The notes under the pieces were generated by a model. The model saw only the letters and a program-made list of their open reading frames with translations, had not been told where the DNA came from and searched no databases. Positions 1-7,023 of a stretch of 9,889 nt of DNA are shown here, piece after piece. A program made the position numbers and the translations under genes. This DNA comes from a bacterium (GTDB lineage Bacteria; Desulfobacterota; GWC2-55-46; DRQE01), in the NCBI GenBank assembly GCA_027017505.1, contig JALUQR010000153.1:1-9889 (forward strand), written 5' to 3'. The first letter of the stretch is position 1. Each line of letters begins with the position of its first letter.

Positions 1-1
1 G

Positions 2-733
2 TTCTGTAACATGGAGACCAGCTTTCAACAGATGCTTGAGAACTTCCACACAATGCCGAATATATCTATAGACTATGCGGTTATGGAGAGGTCTGCAAGG
101 GTGATGGTGCTTCCCATGGATATTACATGGTCTGATGTGGGCTCCTGGGACAGCGTGCACGAGATACTCGAAAAGGACGAAAACCACAATGTCAAGATAG
201 GCCATGTGCTTGATATAGACACAAAGGGTAGCCTCATTATAGGCAACCGCAGGCTGGTTACCACCGTGGGGCTTGAGGATGTGGTGGTCGTTGAAACAGA
301 CGATGCGGTGCTCGTAAGCAAAAGAGAGGACACCCAGCGTATAAAACATGTGGTGGGAGAGCTCAGAAGATACGGTAAAAAGGAGGCAGAAGAACACCTC
401 ACCATATACAGACCATGGGGTAGCTATACCGTGCTTGAGGAGGGCAGGAGATACAAGATTAAACGCATAGTTGTAAAACCAGGGGGAAGGCTGAGCCTGC
501 AACTGCATCATCACCGCAGTGAGCACTGGGTGGTCATACAGGGCACCGCAAAGATTACCATAGGCGAGAGGGAGTTCTTTCTACACGAGAACGAGTCCGC
601 CTATGTGCCAAAGAGCACACCACACAGGCTCGAAAACCCCGGAAAGGTTGCCCTTGAGATAATAGAGGTTCAAAACGGCGAGTATGTGGGCGAGGACGAT
701 ATAAAAAGATTAGACGATGCGTACGGAAGATAA
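2..733 (+). CDS. manC: Bifunctional mannose-1-phosphate guanylyltransferase / mannose-6-phosphate isomerase, C-terminal part (5' end outside window)
   Basis: The reading frame is open from the first bases of the window, so this is the last ~243 codons of a gene whose family is usually about 450-480 residues. The ATG at 11 is internal, not the start. The first part matches the end of the GDP-mannose pyrophosphorylase domain: SIDYAVMERS (65-94) followed by WSDVGSWDSV (128-157). After a beta-rich linker comes a type II phosphomannose isomerase cupin opening with YRPWGSYTVLEEG (about 407-445). Its metal-binding residues are visible: Gln and His of SLQLHHHRSEHW (from about 494), the Glu of the same motif, and the His of PKSTPHRLENPG (about 608-643). 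The family interconverts fructose-6-P and mannose-6-P and makes GDP-mannose from mannose-1-P and GTP in the cytosol, feeding O-antigen or capsule synthesis. The symbol could equally be algA, cpsB or xanB; the family call is firm. Confidence 0.93.
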   Translation, partial: FCNMETSFQQMLENFHTMPNISIDYAVMERSARVMVLPMDITWSDVGSWDSVHEILEKDENHNVKIGHVLDIDTKGSLIIGNRRLVTTVGLEDVVVVETDDAVLVSKREDTQRIKHVVGELRRYGKKEAEEHLTIYRPWGSYTVLEEGRRYKIKRIVVKPGGRLSLQLHHHRSEHWVVIQGTAKITIGEREFFLHENESAYVPKSTPHRLENPGKVALEIIEVQNGEYVGEDDIKRLDDAYGR

Positions 734-768
734 CACGGTAAAGAACTGCCCCTATGGGTCAAAAAATC

Positions 769-801
769 TTGACATTCACTGGTTTTTGTGCAATTTATGG
801 T
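769..801 (+). promoter_or_regulatory. Possible sigma-70 type promoter for the M23 peptidase gene
   Basis: A perfect -35 hexamer TTGACA lies at 769-774 in the 120-base gap between the two genes. The -10 is unclear. The best-looking hexamer, TATGGT (796-801), is 21 bases away, which is longer than usual, and hexamers at the normal 17-18 base spacing (AATTTA, ATTTAT) match poorly. The rest of the gap (734-853) holds no gene or terminator that I can see. The call rests on the -35 and on its position. Confidence 0.35.
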
Positions 802-853
802 AGAAGGGCGGGGTGTTCTGTTCTGTAAAAAACCATGAACCGTGTAATCTGTC

Positions 854-1771
854 ATGAAGAATTCCAGCAAGAGGTTTTTGACCATATTCATCCTTCCATC
901 TGACTCTTCAAAGGCCAGAAAGTACAGGATTCCCGAAAGGCTTTACAGGTTTGGCAAGTTTTCCCTTGTGGTTGTTTTTCTTGTGGTTGCCTATGTGCTG
1001 ATAGATTACGGCAACATGGCTCTCAAGGTGCAGGAGCTTAACAGACTTCGCAGGGAAAACACCGCCCAGAAGATAGAGCTCAGAAAGCTCTCCACGAGAA
1101 TAGACAACCTTGAAAAGAGGCTTGTAAGGCTACAGCTTTTTGACAAGAAGCTTCGCATAATAGCCAACCTTGAGACCCCATCCTCCGCCGACAGGGAGCT
1201 TCTCGGCATGGGAGGCACGGGCACAGAAGAAAGATACTTTCTTAAGATGGAAGGTGCAAAGGATGACCTTGTTGACAGGATGCACGCAGACCTCAGCCAG
1301 CTTGAGGAAGAGGCCACACTTCAGGAAAGAAGCTTCACAGAGCTTGAGGAGTTTCTCCTCGAGCAGGCAGCCCTGCTTGCGTCCACCCCGTCTGTGTGGC
1401 CCACAAGGGGATGGCTTACCTCAAGGTTCGGCAAGAGAAGAGACCCCTTTACAGGTAGAATCCAGATGCACAGGGGCATAGATATTGCCAACCGCGTTGG
1501 CACAGATGTTATAGCCCCTGCAGATGGCATTGTAACCAGGATTGCAGGGATGGCCACCCTGGGCAGGGTGGTGGAGATAAGCCACGGATACGGGATAAGA
1601 ACCAGATACGGGCACCTCTCAAAGGTGCTCGTAAGGGTGGGGCAGAAGGTAAAACGGGGCGATGTGATAGCAAAGATGGGTAACTCGGGCAGGTCCACAG
1701 GCCCCCATCTCCATTACGAGGTAATAGCAAACGGCGTGCATGTAAACCCCTTAAGGTACATCCTCAACTGA
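854..1771 (+). CDS. Membrane-anchored M23 (LytM-type) peptidoglycan endopeptidase with coiled coil
   Basis: This 305-residue protein should cut peptidoglycan cross-links in the periplasm. Order of parts: a basic cytosolic leader (1-35, containing SSKARKYRIPERL), one membrane segment (about 36-50, FSLVVVFLVVAYVLI), a charged coiled coil (about 55-105), a second helical stretch (about 135-175), and a C-terminal M23 domain (about 183-303). All expected catalytic residues are present: zinc ligands His206 and Asp210 in MHRGID, His287 in HLHYE, and likely catalytic His254 (YGHLS) and His285. It is therefore probably an active enzyme, not a degenerate LytM activator. An in-frame stop at 845-847 limits the upstream extent, and the leader resembles relatives from its first residues, so ATG 854 is a firm start although no Shine-Dalgarno precedes it. 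It stands alone between two gaps. The cleaved bond and cellular process (shape, division) cannot be read from sequence. Confidence 0.93.
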   Translation: MKNSSKRFLTIFILPSDSSKARKYRIPERLYRFGKFSLVVVFLVVAYVLIDYGNMALKVQELNRLRRENTAQKIELRKLSTRIDNLEKRLVRLQLFDKKLRIIANLETPSSADRELLGMGGTGTEERYFLKMEGAKDDLVDRMHADLSQLEEEATLQERSFTELEEFLLEQAALLASTPSVWPTRGWLTSRFGKRRDPFTGRIQMHRGIDIANRVGTDVIAPADGIVTRIAGMATLGRVVEISHGYGIRTRYGHLSKVLVRVGQKVKRGDVIAKMGNSGRSTGPHLHYEVIANGVHVNPLRYILN

Positions 1772-1795
1772 CCCTTTTAGACCACCAGAAAAAAA

Positions 1796-1825
1796 GCGGT
1801 TGCAATCTCACCGGTTGCTACCTTA
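1796..1825. repeat. Pair of 15-base imperfect direct repeats upstream of secA
   Basis: Two adjacent 15-base units (1796-1810 and 1811-1825) agree at 11 of 15 positions and share the identical core CGGTTGC (1797-1803 and 1812-1818). They lie in the 130-base gap between the M23 gene and secA, about 40-70 bases before a possible secA promoter. A 15-base period is not a whole number of helical turns, so side-by-side protein binding on one DNA face is not obvious. No function is assigned. Confidence 0.5.
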
Positions 1826-1864
1826 AAAATACCTGCCTTCAGGGGAGCTTTCGCCAGAGAGGGG

Positions 1865-1894
1865 TTGGAATTATTCTTTTAGATATGGTAAGAT
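1865..1894 (+). promoter_or_regulatory. Possible promoter immediately upstream of secA
   Basis: TTGGAA (1865-1870, 4 of 6 to the -35 consensus) and TAAGAT (1889-1894, 4 of 6 to the -10 consensus) are 18 bases apart in an AT-rich stretch. Transcription from here would begin at about 1900-1903, on or next to the secA ATG at 1902, giving an mRNA with almost no leader. An overlapping TATGGT (1884-1889) is another -10 candidate but has no -35 at normal spacing. The rest of the gap from 1772 shows only the direct repeats and no terminator. Confidence 0.35.
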
Positions 1895-1901
1895 AAATTC
1901 T

Positions 1902-4613
1902 ATGATTAATGTTATAGGTTCTGTTCTAAAGAAGGTCTTCGGCACAAAGAACGACAGGGAGCTTAAAAGAATAGCCCCTGTGGTGGACAGGATAAATTCC
2001 CTTGAAGAGAAGATGCGCTCTTTAAGGGATGAGGACTTTCTGCGCCTTACAGACCAGTTTAAAAAGCGCATAAAGGATGGTGAATCCCTTGACAGGATAC
2101 TTCCCGAGGCATACGCCCTTGTGAGAGAGGCTGCAAGAAGAAGGCTCAACATGCGCCACTTCGATGTACAGCTTATAGGTGGTGTGGTCCTCCACGAGGG
2201 CAAGATTGCAGAGATGAAAACAGGCGAGGGTAAAACCCTCGTTGCAACACTTCCGCTCTATCTTAATGCACTGCTCGGCAGGGGCGCACACCTTGTAACG
2301 GTAAACGACTACCTTGCAAGACGCGATACCCAGTGGATGGGTCCTGTATACCACGCACTGGGACTCACAGTGGGAGTCATTCAACACGAGGCAAGCTACA
2401 TATACGACCCCACCTACAAGGGCGAGGACAAAAGCCACTTTCACCTGCGCCCGTGCTCAAGAAAAGAGGCCTACCTTGCAGATATAACCTACGGAACCAA
2501 CAACGAGTTCGGTTTCGATTACTTAAGAGACAATATGAAGTTCTCCCTGGAAGACTATGTGCAGAGAGAGCTTTATTATGCCATAATTGACGAGGTGGAC
2601 TCCATCCTCATAGACGAGGCGAGGACCCCTCTTATAATATCAGGCCCTGCGGAGGAATCCACGGACAGGTATTACAGGATAGACTCCATAATACCTCTTC
2701 TGAAGAAGGACCTGCACTACACCGTGGATGAGAAGGCAAGGCAGGTCTATCTTACCGAGGAGGGCATACAGAGGGTTGAGGAGCTACTCAAGATAGACAA
2801 CCTCTATGATCCCCGCCACATAGACACCCTGCACCATGTAAATCAGGCATTGAGGGCTCATGTGCTTTTCAAGAGGGATGTGGACTATGTGGTAAAGGAC
2901 GGTAAGGTAATCATAGTGGATGAGTTTACTGGCAGACTCATGCCCGGAAGGCGCTGGAGTGATGGACTCCACCAGGCAATAGAGGCAAAGGAAAGGGTGG
3001 AGATAGAGAACGAAAACCAGACACTTGCGTCCATCACATTCCAGAACTACTTCAGGATGTACGAAAAGCTTGCAGGCATGACAGGCACTGCGGACACAGA
3101 GGCACAGGAGTTCAAGGCCATATACAACCTGGATGTGGTGGTAATACCCACGCACAAGCCCATGATAAGGAAGGACTATCCTGACCTCATCTACAAGACC
3201 AAGAAGGAGAAGTTCAGGGCTGTTGTAAGGGAGATAAAGGAGTGTTACAAGTCTGGCAGACCCGTGCTTGTTGGAACCATCTCCATAGAGGATTCTGAAA
3301 GGCTATCCAGCATGCTTAAAAGAGAGGGCATACCCCACAATGTGCTGAACGCAAAGCATCACGAAAGGGAGGCAGAGATAGTTGCCCAGGCAGGCAGACT
3401 CCATGCGGTAACCATATCCACCAACATGGCAGGAAGGGGCACGGACATAATCCTGGGCGGTAATCCCGAGTTTCTCGCAAAGGCAAAGGCAGGCTTTGAC
3501 GATACAACAGAGGAGTACAGAAAGGCCTACGAGGAGGCAAAGAGGATATGTGAGGAGGAAAAGAAAAAGGTCATCGAGCTTGGCGGGCTTCACATAATAG
3601 GCACCGAACGCCACGAGGCCCGCAGGATAGACAACCAGCTCCGTGGCCGTTCGGGCAGACAGGGAGACCCTGGCTCATCACGCTTCTACATATCCCTTGA
3701 GGACGACCTCATGCGCATATTCGGCAGTGACAGGGTTGCAAGCATAATGGACAAACTCGGCATGGAGGAGGATACCCCCATAGAGCACTCCCTGGTTACC
3801 AAGGCTGTGGAAAGTGCACAGAAAAAGGTGGAGGCACATAACTTCGATATAAGAAAGCACCTTCTTGAATACGACGATGTGATGAACCAGCAACGCCAGA
3901 CCATTTACGAATATCGCAAACAGATACTGGCCGAAGAGGGCCTGCACGAGATGGTAAGGGAGTTCGTTGAAGAGGTGGTGGAGGATATGGTGGACTCAGT
4001 GCTGGAGGAGAAAGGTGCCCCCGGGGAGTGGAACCTCAAGGGTCTGTGCGATTACATATTCAGCCAGTTCGGAATAAGGCTTGAGCCAGAGGAGCTCCGC
4101 ACAGTAAACGACAGACAGCAACATTCAAAAACACTCTTTGAGAGGCTATGGAGCTACTACGAGCAGAAGAGGGCACGCATAGGGGAAGAGGTCATGGGGC
4201 ATGTGGAAAAGCTCATCATGCTCCACACACTTGACACCCTGTGGAAGGACCATCTGCTCACCATGGACCACCTGAAGGGTGGCATAGGGCTTCGTGGCTA
4301 CGGGCAGAAAAACCCGCTCAACGAGTACAAGAAAGAGGGCTTCCAGCTCTTCACAGAAATGATTCACAGACTCAAAACAGATGTTACAGGAAGGCTCTTC
4401 AAGGTGGAGGTAAGGGAAGAGTCCGCTGTAAGTGAGCTTGCAGAGAAAAGGGAAAGACAGAATATAACCCTTTCAAGAGGCACAGAGCCCCGCACCGAAG
4501 ATGCTGAACCCCAAAAACCCAGACCCGTAAAGAGGGCGGGCAAAAAGGTGGGCAGAAACGAGCCATGCCCCTGTGGAAGCGGAAAGAAGTACAAAAAGTG
4601 CTGTGGGAGATAG
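1902..4613 (+). CDS. secA: Protein translocase ATPase SecA
   Basis: This 903-residue protein is almost exactly the length of E. coli SecA (901). SecA is the cytosolic motor that pushes unfolded preproteins through SecYEG. Visible landmarks: the N-terminal region KVFGTKNDRELKRI (11-24); Walker A MKTGEGKT (105-112); ITYGTNNEFGFDYLRD (195-210); Walker B DEVD (230-233) followed by SILIDEARTPLIISG; the preprotein cross-linking region (about 250-370); ENQTLASITFQNYFR (371-385); the second nucleotide-binding fold with TNMAGRGTDIILGGNP (507-522) and QLRGRSGRQGDPGSSRFYIS (579-598); the helical wing and two-helix finger with LWKDHLLTMDHLKGGIGLRG (780-799); and a C-terminal zinc tail CPCGSGKKYKKCC (889-901). 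A linker of about 20 extra residues sits around 161-188 compared with E. coli. The start is fixed by family alignment; no Shine-Dalgarno precedes it. It is the first gene of a tightly packed run of six. Confidence 0.98.
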   Translation: MINVIGSVLKKVFGTKNDRELKRIAPVVDRINSLEEKMRSLRDEDFLRLTDQFKKRIKDGESLDRILPEAYALVREAARRRLNMRHFDVQLIGGVVLHEGKIAEMKTGEGKTLVATLPLYLNALLGRGAHLVTVNDYLARRDTQWMGPVYHALGLTVGVIQHEASYIYDPTYKGEDKSHFHLRPCSRKEAYLADITYGTNNEFGFDYLRDNMKFSLEDYVQRELYYAIIDEVDSILIDEARTPLIISGPAEESTDRYYRIDSIIPLLKKDLHYTVDEKARQVYLTEEGIQRVEELLKIDNLYDPRHIDTLHHVNQALRAHVLFKRDVDYVVKDGKVIIVDEFTGRLMPGRRWSDGLHQAIEAKERVEIENENQTLASITFQNYFRMYEKLAGMTGTADTEAQEFKAIYNLDVVVIPTHKPMIRKDYPDLIYKTKKEKFRAVVREIKECYKSGRPVLVGTISIEDSERLSSMLKREGIPHNVLNAKHHEREAEIVAQAGRLHAVTISTNMAGRGTDIILGGNPEFLAKAKAGFDDTTEEYRKAYEEAKRICEEEKKKVIELGGLHIIGTERHEARRIDNQLRGRSGRQGDPGSSRFYISLEDDLMRIFGSDRVASIMDKLGMEEDTPIEHSLVTKAVESAQKKVEAHNFDIRKHLLEYDDVMNQQRQTIYEYRKQILAEEGLHEMVREFVEEVVEDMVDSVLEEKGAPGEWNLKGLCDYIFSQFGIRLEPEELRTVNDRQQHSKTLFERLWSYYEQKRARIGEEVMGHVEKLIMLHTLDTLWKDHLLTMDHLKGGIGLRGYGQKNPLNEYKKEGFQLFTEMIHRLKTDVTGRLFKVEVREESAVSELAEKRERQNITLSRGTEPRTEDAEPQKPRPVKRAGKKVGRNEPCPCGSGKKYKKCCGR
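4605..4609 (+). promoter_or_regulatory. Ribosome binding site for argJ
   Basis: GGGAG lies inside the last codons of secA, and its end is 7 bases before the GTG start at 4617. It supports this GTG as the true start and suggests that argJ translation is coupled to secA. Confidence 0.6.
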
Positions 4614-4616
4614 GCT

Positions 4617-5801
4617 GTGGCAGTAAGGGTCAAGGGCTTCAGGGCAGGTGGCATATGGGCAGGTATAAAAAAGAGGGGAAAAAAGGACCTGGCACTTATA
4701 CTGAGCGAAAGAGAGTGCACACTGTGTGGAGTGTTCACACAGAATACGGTAAGGGCTGCTCCCGTAGAGTTCAGCCTTAAAAGGATAACCAGGGGCAGGG
4801 GCAGAGGGGTTATAATAAACAGCGGATGTGCAAATGCCTGCACAGGTAGAGAAGGCCTCAAGGATACAGAGACCATAGTGAGAGAGGCAGAAAAAACCGC
4901 AGGACTGCCCAGGGGAAGCCTTCTTACAGCATCCACAGGTGTTATAGGAGAGAGACTCCCAGCCCGGAAAATCATAAATGCCCTTCCAAGGCTTGTATCA
5001 GCGGTGTCAGCCCACGGCTGGCCAGACTGTGCAGAGGCCATTATGACAACAGATACATACCCAAAACTCGTGCACACATCTGTGAGGCTTTCACGGGGTG
5101 TCATCAATATGGTGGGTGTGGCAAAGGGTGCGGGAATGATAGAACCCTCGATGGCAACAATGCTGGCATTTATAGCAACAGATGCACACATAGAAAGGGC
5201 ACCACTTGAAAGGGCACTGCGAAGGGCTGTGGAGGTAACATTCAACGCCATAACAGTGGACGGAGAGATGTCAACAAACGATACCGTAATTGCCCTTGCC
5301 AACGGGGCTTCAGGGGTAAGTATAAGACAAACAACACAGGACTACACACTGTTTTCAGAGCTTCTGCGTGAGCTTGCAGGAGAGCTCGCAACCATGATAG
5401 TAAGGGATGGCGAGGGTGCAACCAAATTTGTGGAAATAGAGCTTAAAGGCGCCAGAACCCCTGAAGAGGCAAAAAGAGGGGCAAAGAGGATTGCAAACTC
5501 GCTTCTTGTAAAGACCGCACTCTTCGGAGAAGACCCCAACTGGGGCAGAATAATGGCAACCCTGGGCACAGCAGGTATAAGGTTCAAACCCGAAAGAGTA
5601 GCAATAGATGTGTGCGGAATAAGAATAGTGGAAGGCGGAGTTTCAACAGGAAGGGCTAAAGAAAAAGAGGCAAAAAGAAGGCTTAAAAGAAAAGACATTG
5701 AGATAACCATAGAGCTTAACGCTGGAAGACACTCAACAAAGGTCTGGACAACAGACCTATCTTGTGATTATGTAAAGATAAACGCCTCTTACAGGAGTTA
5801 A
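4617..5801 (+). CDS. argJ: Glutamate N-acetyltransferase (ornithine acetyltransferase) ArgJ
   Basis: ArgJ transfers the acetyl group from N-acetylornithine to glutamate in the cyclic arginine pathway; many versions also use acetyl-CoA to make N-acetylglutamate, and which type this is cannot be told by eye. The length of 394 residues is typical. The N-terminus (VKGFRAGGIWAGIKKRGKKD, 5-24) matches the family from near the first residue, supporting GTG 4617. The oxyanion-hole motif is STGVIG (106-111; usually ATGVIG). The self-cleavage motif KGAGMIEPSMATMLAF (170-185) is intact, so the precursor should split between Ala180 and Thr181, leaving Thr181 as the nucleophile of the beta chain. The beta chain carries FGEDPNWGRI (about 299-308) and the usual ending TTDLSCDYVKINASYRS. 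The gene starts 3 bases after secA and ends 4 bases before the next gene. No other arginine genes are in view. Confidence 0.97.
   Translation: MAVRVKGFRAGGIWAGIKKRGKKDLALILSERECTLCGVFTQNTVRAAPVEFSLKRITRGRGRGVIINSGCANACTGREGLKDTETIVREAEKTAGLPRGSLLTASTGVIGERLPARKIINALPRLVSAVSAHGWPDCAEAIMTTDTYPKLVHTSVRLSRGVINMVGVAKGAGMIEPSMATMLAFIATDAHIERAPLERALRRAVEVTFNAITVDGEMSTNDTVIALANGASGVSIRQTTQDYTLFSELLRELAGELATMIVRDGEGATKFVEIELKGARTPEEAKRGAKRIANSLLVKTALFGEDPNWGRIMATLGTAGIRFKPERVAIDVCGIRIVEGGVSTGRAKEKEAKRRLKRKDIEITIELNAGRHSTKVWTTDLSCDYVKINASYRS
5793..5797 (+). promoter_or_regulatory. Ribosome binding site for the HEPN gene
   Basis: AGGAG overlaps the final argJ codons and ends 8 bases before the GTG at 5806. 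This is the clearest Shine-Dalgarno in the window and supports real translation of the small HEPN gene, with coupling to argJ. Confidence 0.7.
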
Positions 5802-5805
5802 GCCC

Positions 5806-6228
5806 GTGGAACTTCTCTTCAAGGAAGCAGACCGCTGGCTCAGACAGTCTGAATACGACATGAAGGTGGCGGAATGGAACCTCGAGGGTGGATACTTCTT
5901 TGCAGCATGTTTCTGGGCACAGCAGGCAGCAGGGAAGGCCATAAGGGCGTTCCTCTTCTTCAACAAGGAGGATACAAGGGAGACACGCTCTGTGGTGGAG
6001 CTTCTTGAAAGGGCAATAACCTATAACGAGAGCTTCAAAGAGCTTGTGGAACCTGCGGGCAGACTCGACCTCTACTACAAGACATCTCGCTTTCCAGATG
6101 CCATACCAGGTGGTGTGCCAGCAGAGGTCTTTACCGCAAGGGATGCCAGAGAGGCCCTGACAATAGCAGGCGATATTATAAGACTCGTTGAGAATGTAAG
6201 AAAAGACTATCTTCCCGAAACCCTTTAA
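5806..6228 (+). CDS. Orphan HEPN-domain protein
   Basis: This small (140 residue), mostly helical protein resembles the HEPN family of the PF05168 type from end to end. Visible signatures: WLRQSEYDMKVAEWNLEGGY (11-30), the helix AACFWAQQAAGKAIRAFLFF (33-52), RSVVELLERA (61-70), YYKTSRFPDAIPGGVP (90-105), then a final helix (112-134). HEPN proteins are often RNases in toxin-antitoxin pairs with a small MNT nucleotidyltransferase, or act in nucleotide metabolism. No MNT gene lies beside this one; its neighbours are argJ (4 bases upstream) and pilD (6 bases downstream). Two positions look altered from the pattern I remember: Gly43 where QQAAEKA-type Glu is common, and Arg61 where a His is common (HSLVELL). 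Whether either matters for catalysis is unknown to me. The GTG start has a good AGGAG site. The fold call is fairly sure; the function is not known. Confidence 0.85.
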   Translation: MELLFKEADRWLRQSEYDMKVAEWNLEGGYFFAACFWAQQAAGKAIRAFLFFNKEDTRETRSVVELLERAITYNESFKELVEPAGRLDLYYKTSRFPDAIPGGVPAEVFTARDAREALTIAGDIIRLVENVRKDYLPETL

Positions 6229-6234
6229 CACAAA

Positions 6235-7023
6235 TTGTCAGAAACCCTGGTTACCATACTGGTAGTTCTTACTGGCACATGCATAGGCAGTTTCCTCAAT
6301 GTATGTATCCACAGGATTCCACGCAGAGAGTCCATAGTGTTTTCAGGCTCTGCCTGTCCCCACTGCAGAAAAAAGATAGCCTTCTACGATAACATACCCA
6401 TTATAAGCTACCTCATACTCGGCGGTAGATGCAGAAACTGTGGAGGACACATATCCGCAAGGTATCCCCTTGTGGAGGCCCTCACAGGGGCTGTGTTTCT
6501 GGTGCTGTTTCTCAAGTTCGGGCTTACCGCAAGTTTTCTTGTCTATTCGGTGTTCTCCTCTGCACTTATAGTGGTTACATTCATAGACCTCTCTTTGAGA
6601 ATCATCCCCGATGTTATAACCCTTCCTGGCATTGTTGCTGGCATCCTTGCAAGCACACTTCTGGCAGATAGCACATGGGCAGGCCTTGTGGACTCACTTG
6701 TGGGTGTGGCCACAGGTTCTGGCCTGCTCCTTGTGGTTGGATTGCTCTATTACGGGGTGGCAGGAAGAGAGGGTCTGGGCGGGGGTGATGTGAAACTTCT
6801 TGCAATGATAGGCTCTTTTACAGGATGGAAGGGTGTGGTGGTAACCATTATAGGGGGTAGCCTTGCAGGCTCTGTTGTGGGTCTGGTGCTTATGGCGGTC
6901 GCAGGAAAAGACCGCAGATATGCCCTTCCCTTCGGGCCCTTTCTTGCAGGAGGGGCCCTGTTTCACATACTCTACGGTGAAGAGCTCATCGTGTGGTATC
7001 TTGCACTTGTTGGTGCGGTATGA
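6235..7023 (+). CDS. pilD: Prepilin peptidase / N-methyltransferase (type IV leader peptidase, A24 family)
   Basis: This inner-membrane aspartic protease cuts the leader from type IV prepilins and type II secretion pseudopilins and methylates the new N-terminus. The 262-residue protein begins with a hydrophobic segment containing GSFLNVCIHRIPRRES (18-33). Next is a cytosolic loop with two CxxC pairs, CPHC (41-44) and CRNC (66-69), then NIPIISYLILGGRC and ISARYPLVEALTG. Several membrane segments follow (about 83-118, 128-144, 150-172, 200-222, 235-262). Both catalytic aspartates are present: Asp118 in FIDLSLRIIPD and Asp185 in GGGDVKLLAMIG. The zinc tetrad and active site are complete. TTG 6235 is the only usable start: a stop lies in frame at 6226-6228, no ATG follows before the first conserved motif, and no Shine-Dalgarno is visible, so initiation probably depends on the preceding gene. 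Its stop overlaps the kinase start by 4 bases. Confidence 0.95.
   Translation: MSETLVTILVVLTGTCIGSFLNVCIHRIPRRESIVFSGSACPHCRKKIAFYDNIPIISYLILGGRCRNCGGHISARYPLVEALTGAVFLVLFLKFGLTASFLVYSVFSSALIVVTFIDLSLRIIPDVITLPGIVAGILASTLLADSTWAGLVDSLVGVATGSGLLLVVGLLYYGVAGREGLGGGDVKLLAMIGSFTGWKGVVVTIIGGSLAGSVVGLVLMAVAGKDRRYALPFGPFLAGGALFHILYGEELIVWYLALVGAV

Noticed and set aside
734..768. Terminator after the mannose enzyme gene
   Set aside because: Only a three-base-pair stem (CCC/GGG around 747-758) is present, followed by A residues, not a T run, on the coding strand.
835..903. Possible 22-codon leader peptide overlapping the start of the M23 gene
   Set aside because: There is no ribosome binding site before ATG 835, no attenuator-like structure, and the overlap is in a different frame. 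It is likely chance.
1832..1843. Hairpin CCTG-cctt-CAGG upstream of secA as terminator or riboswitch stem
   Set aside because: The stem is only four base pairs with no T run after it and no recognisable aptamer around it.
1772..1901. SecM-like arrest peptide upstream of secA
   Set aside because: The gap contains no open frame with a start codon long enough to encode such a peptide.
4364..5302. Long open frame on the minus strand opposite argJ (312 codons)
   Set aside because: It lies wholly opposite the secA end and argJ, which have full family motifs. Its translation is Ser/Leu/Pro-rich low-complexity with no recognisable domain, as expected for an antisense shadow.
6627..6650. Sigma-54 promoter look-alikes (TGGCATTGTTGC and TGGCATCCTTGC)
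   Set aside because: GG and GC are 7 bases apart, not the required 10, and the sequence encodes conserved PilD membrane residues (GIVAGILA).
6993..7019. Earlier GTG start for the histidine kinase, adding nine residues
   Set aside because: The extra residues (Cys/Trp-rich) do not look like a kinase N-terminus and the overlap with pilD would be larger. The ATGA overlap at 7020 is the usual coupled arrangement.
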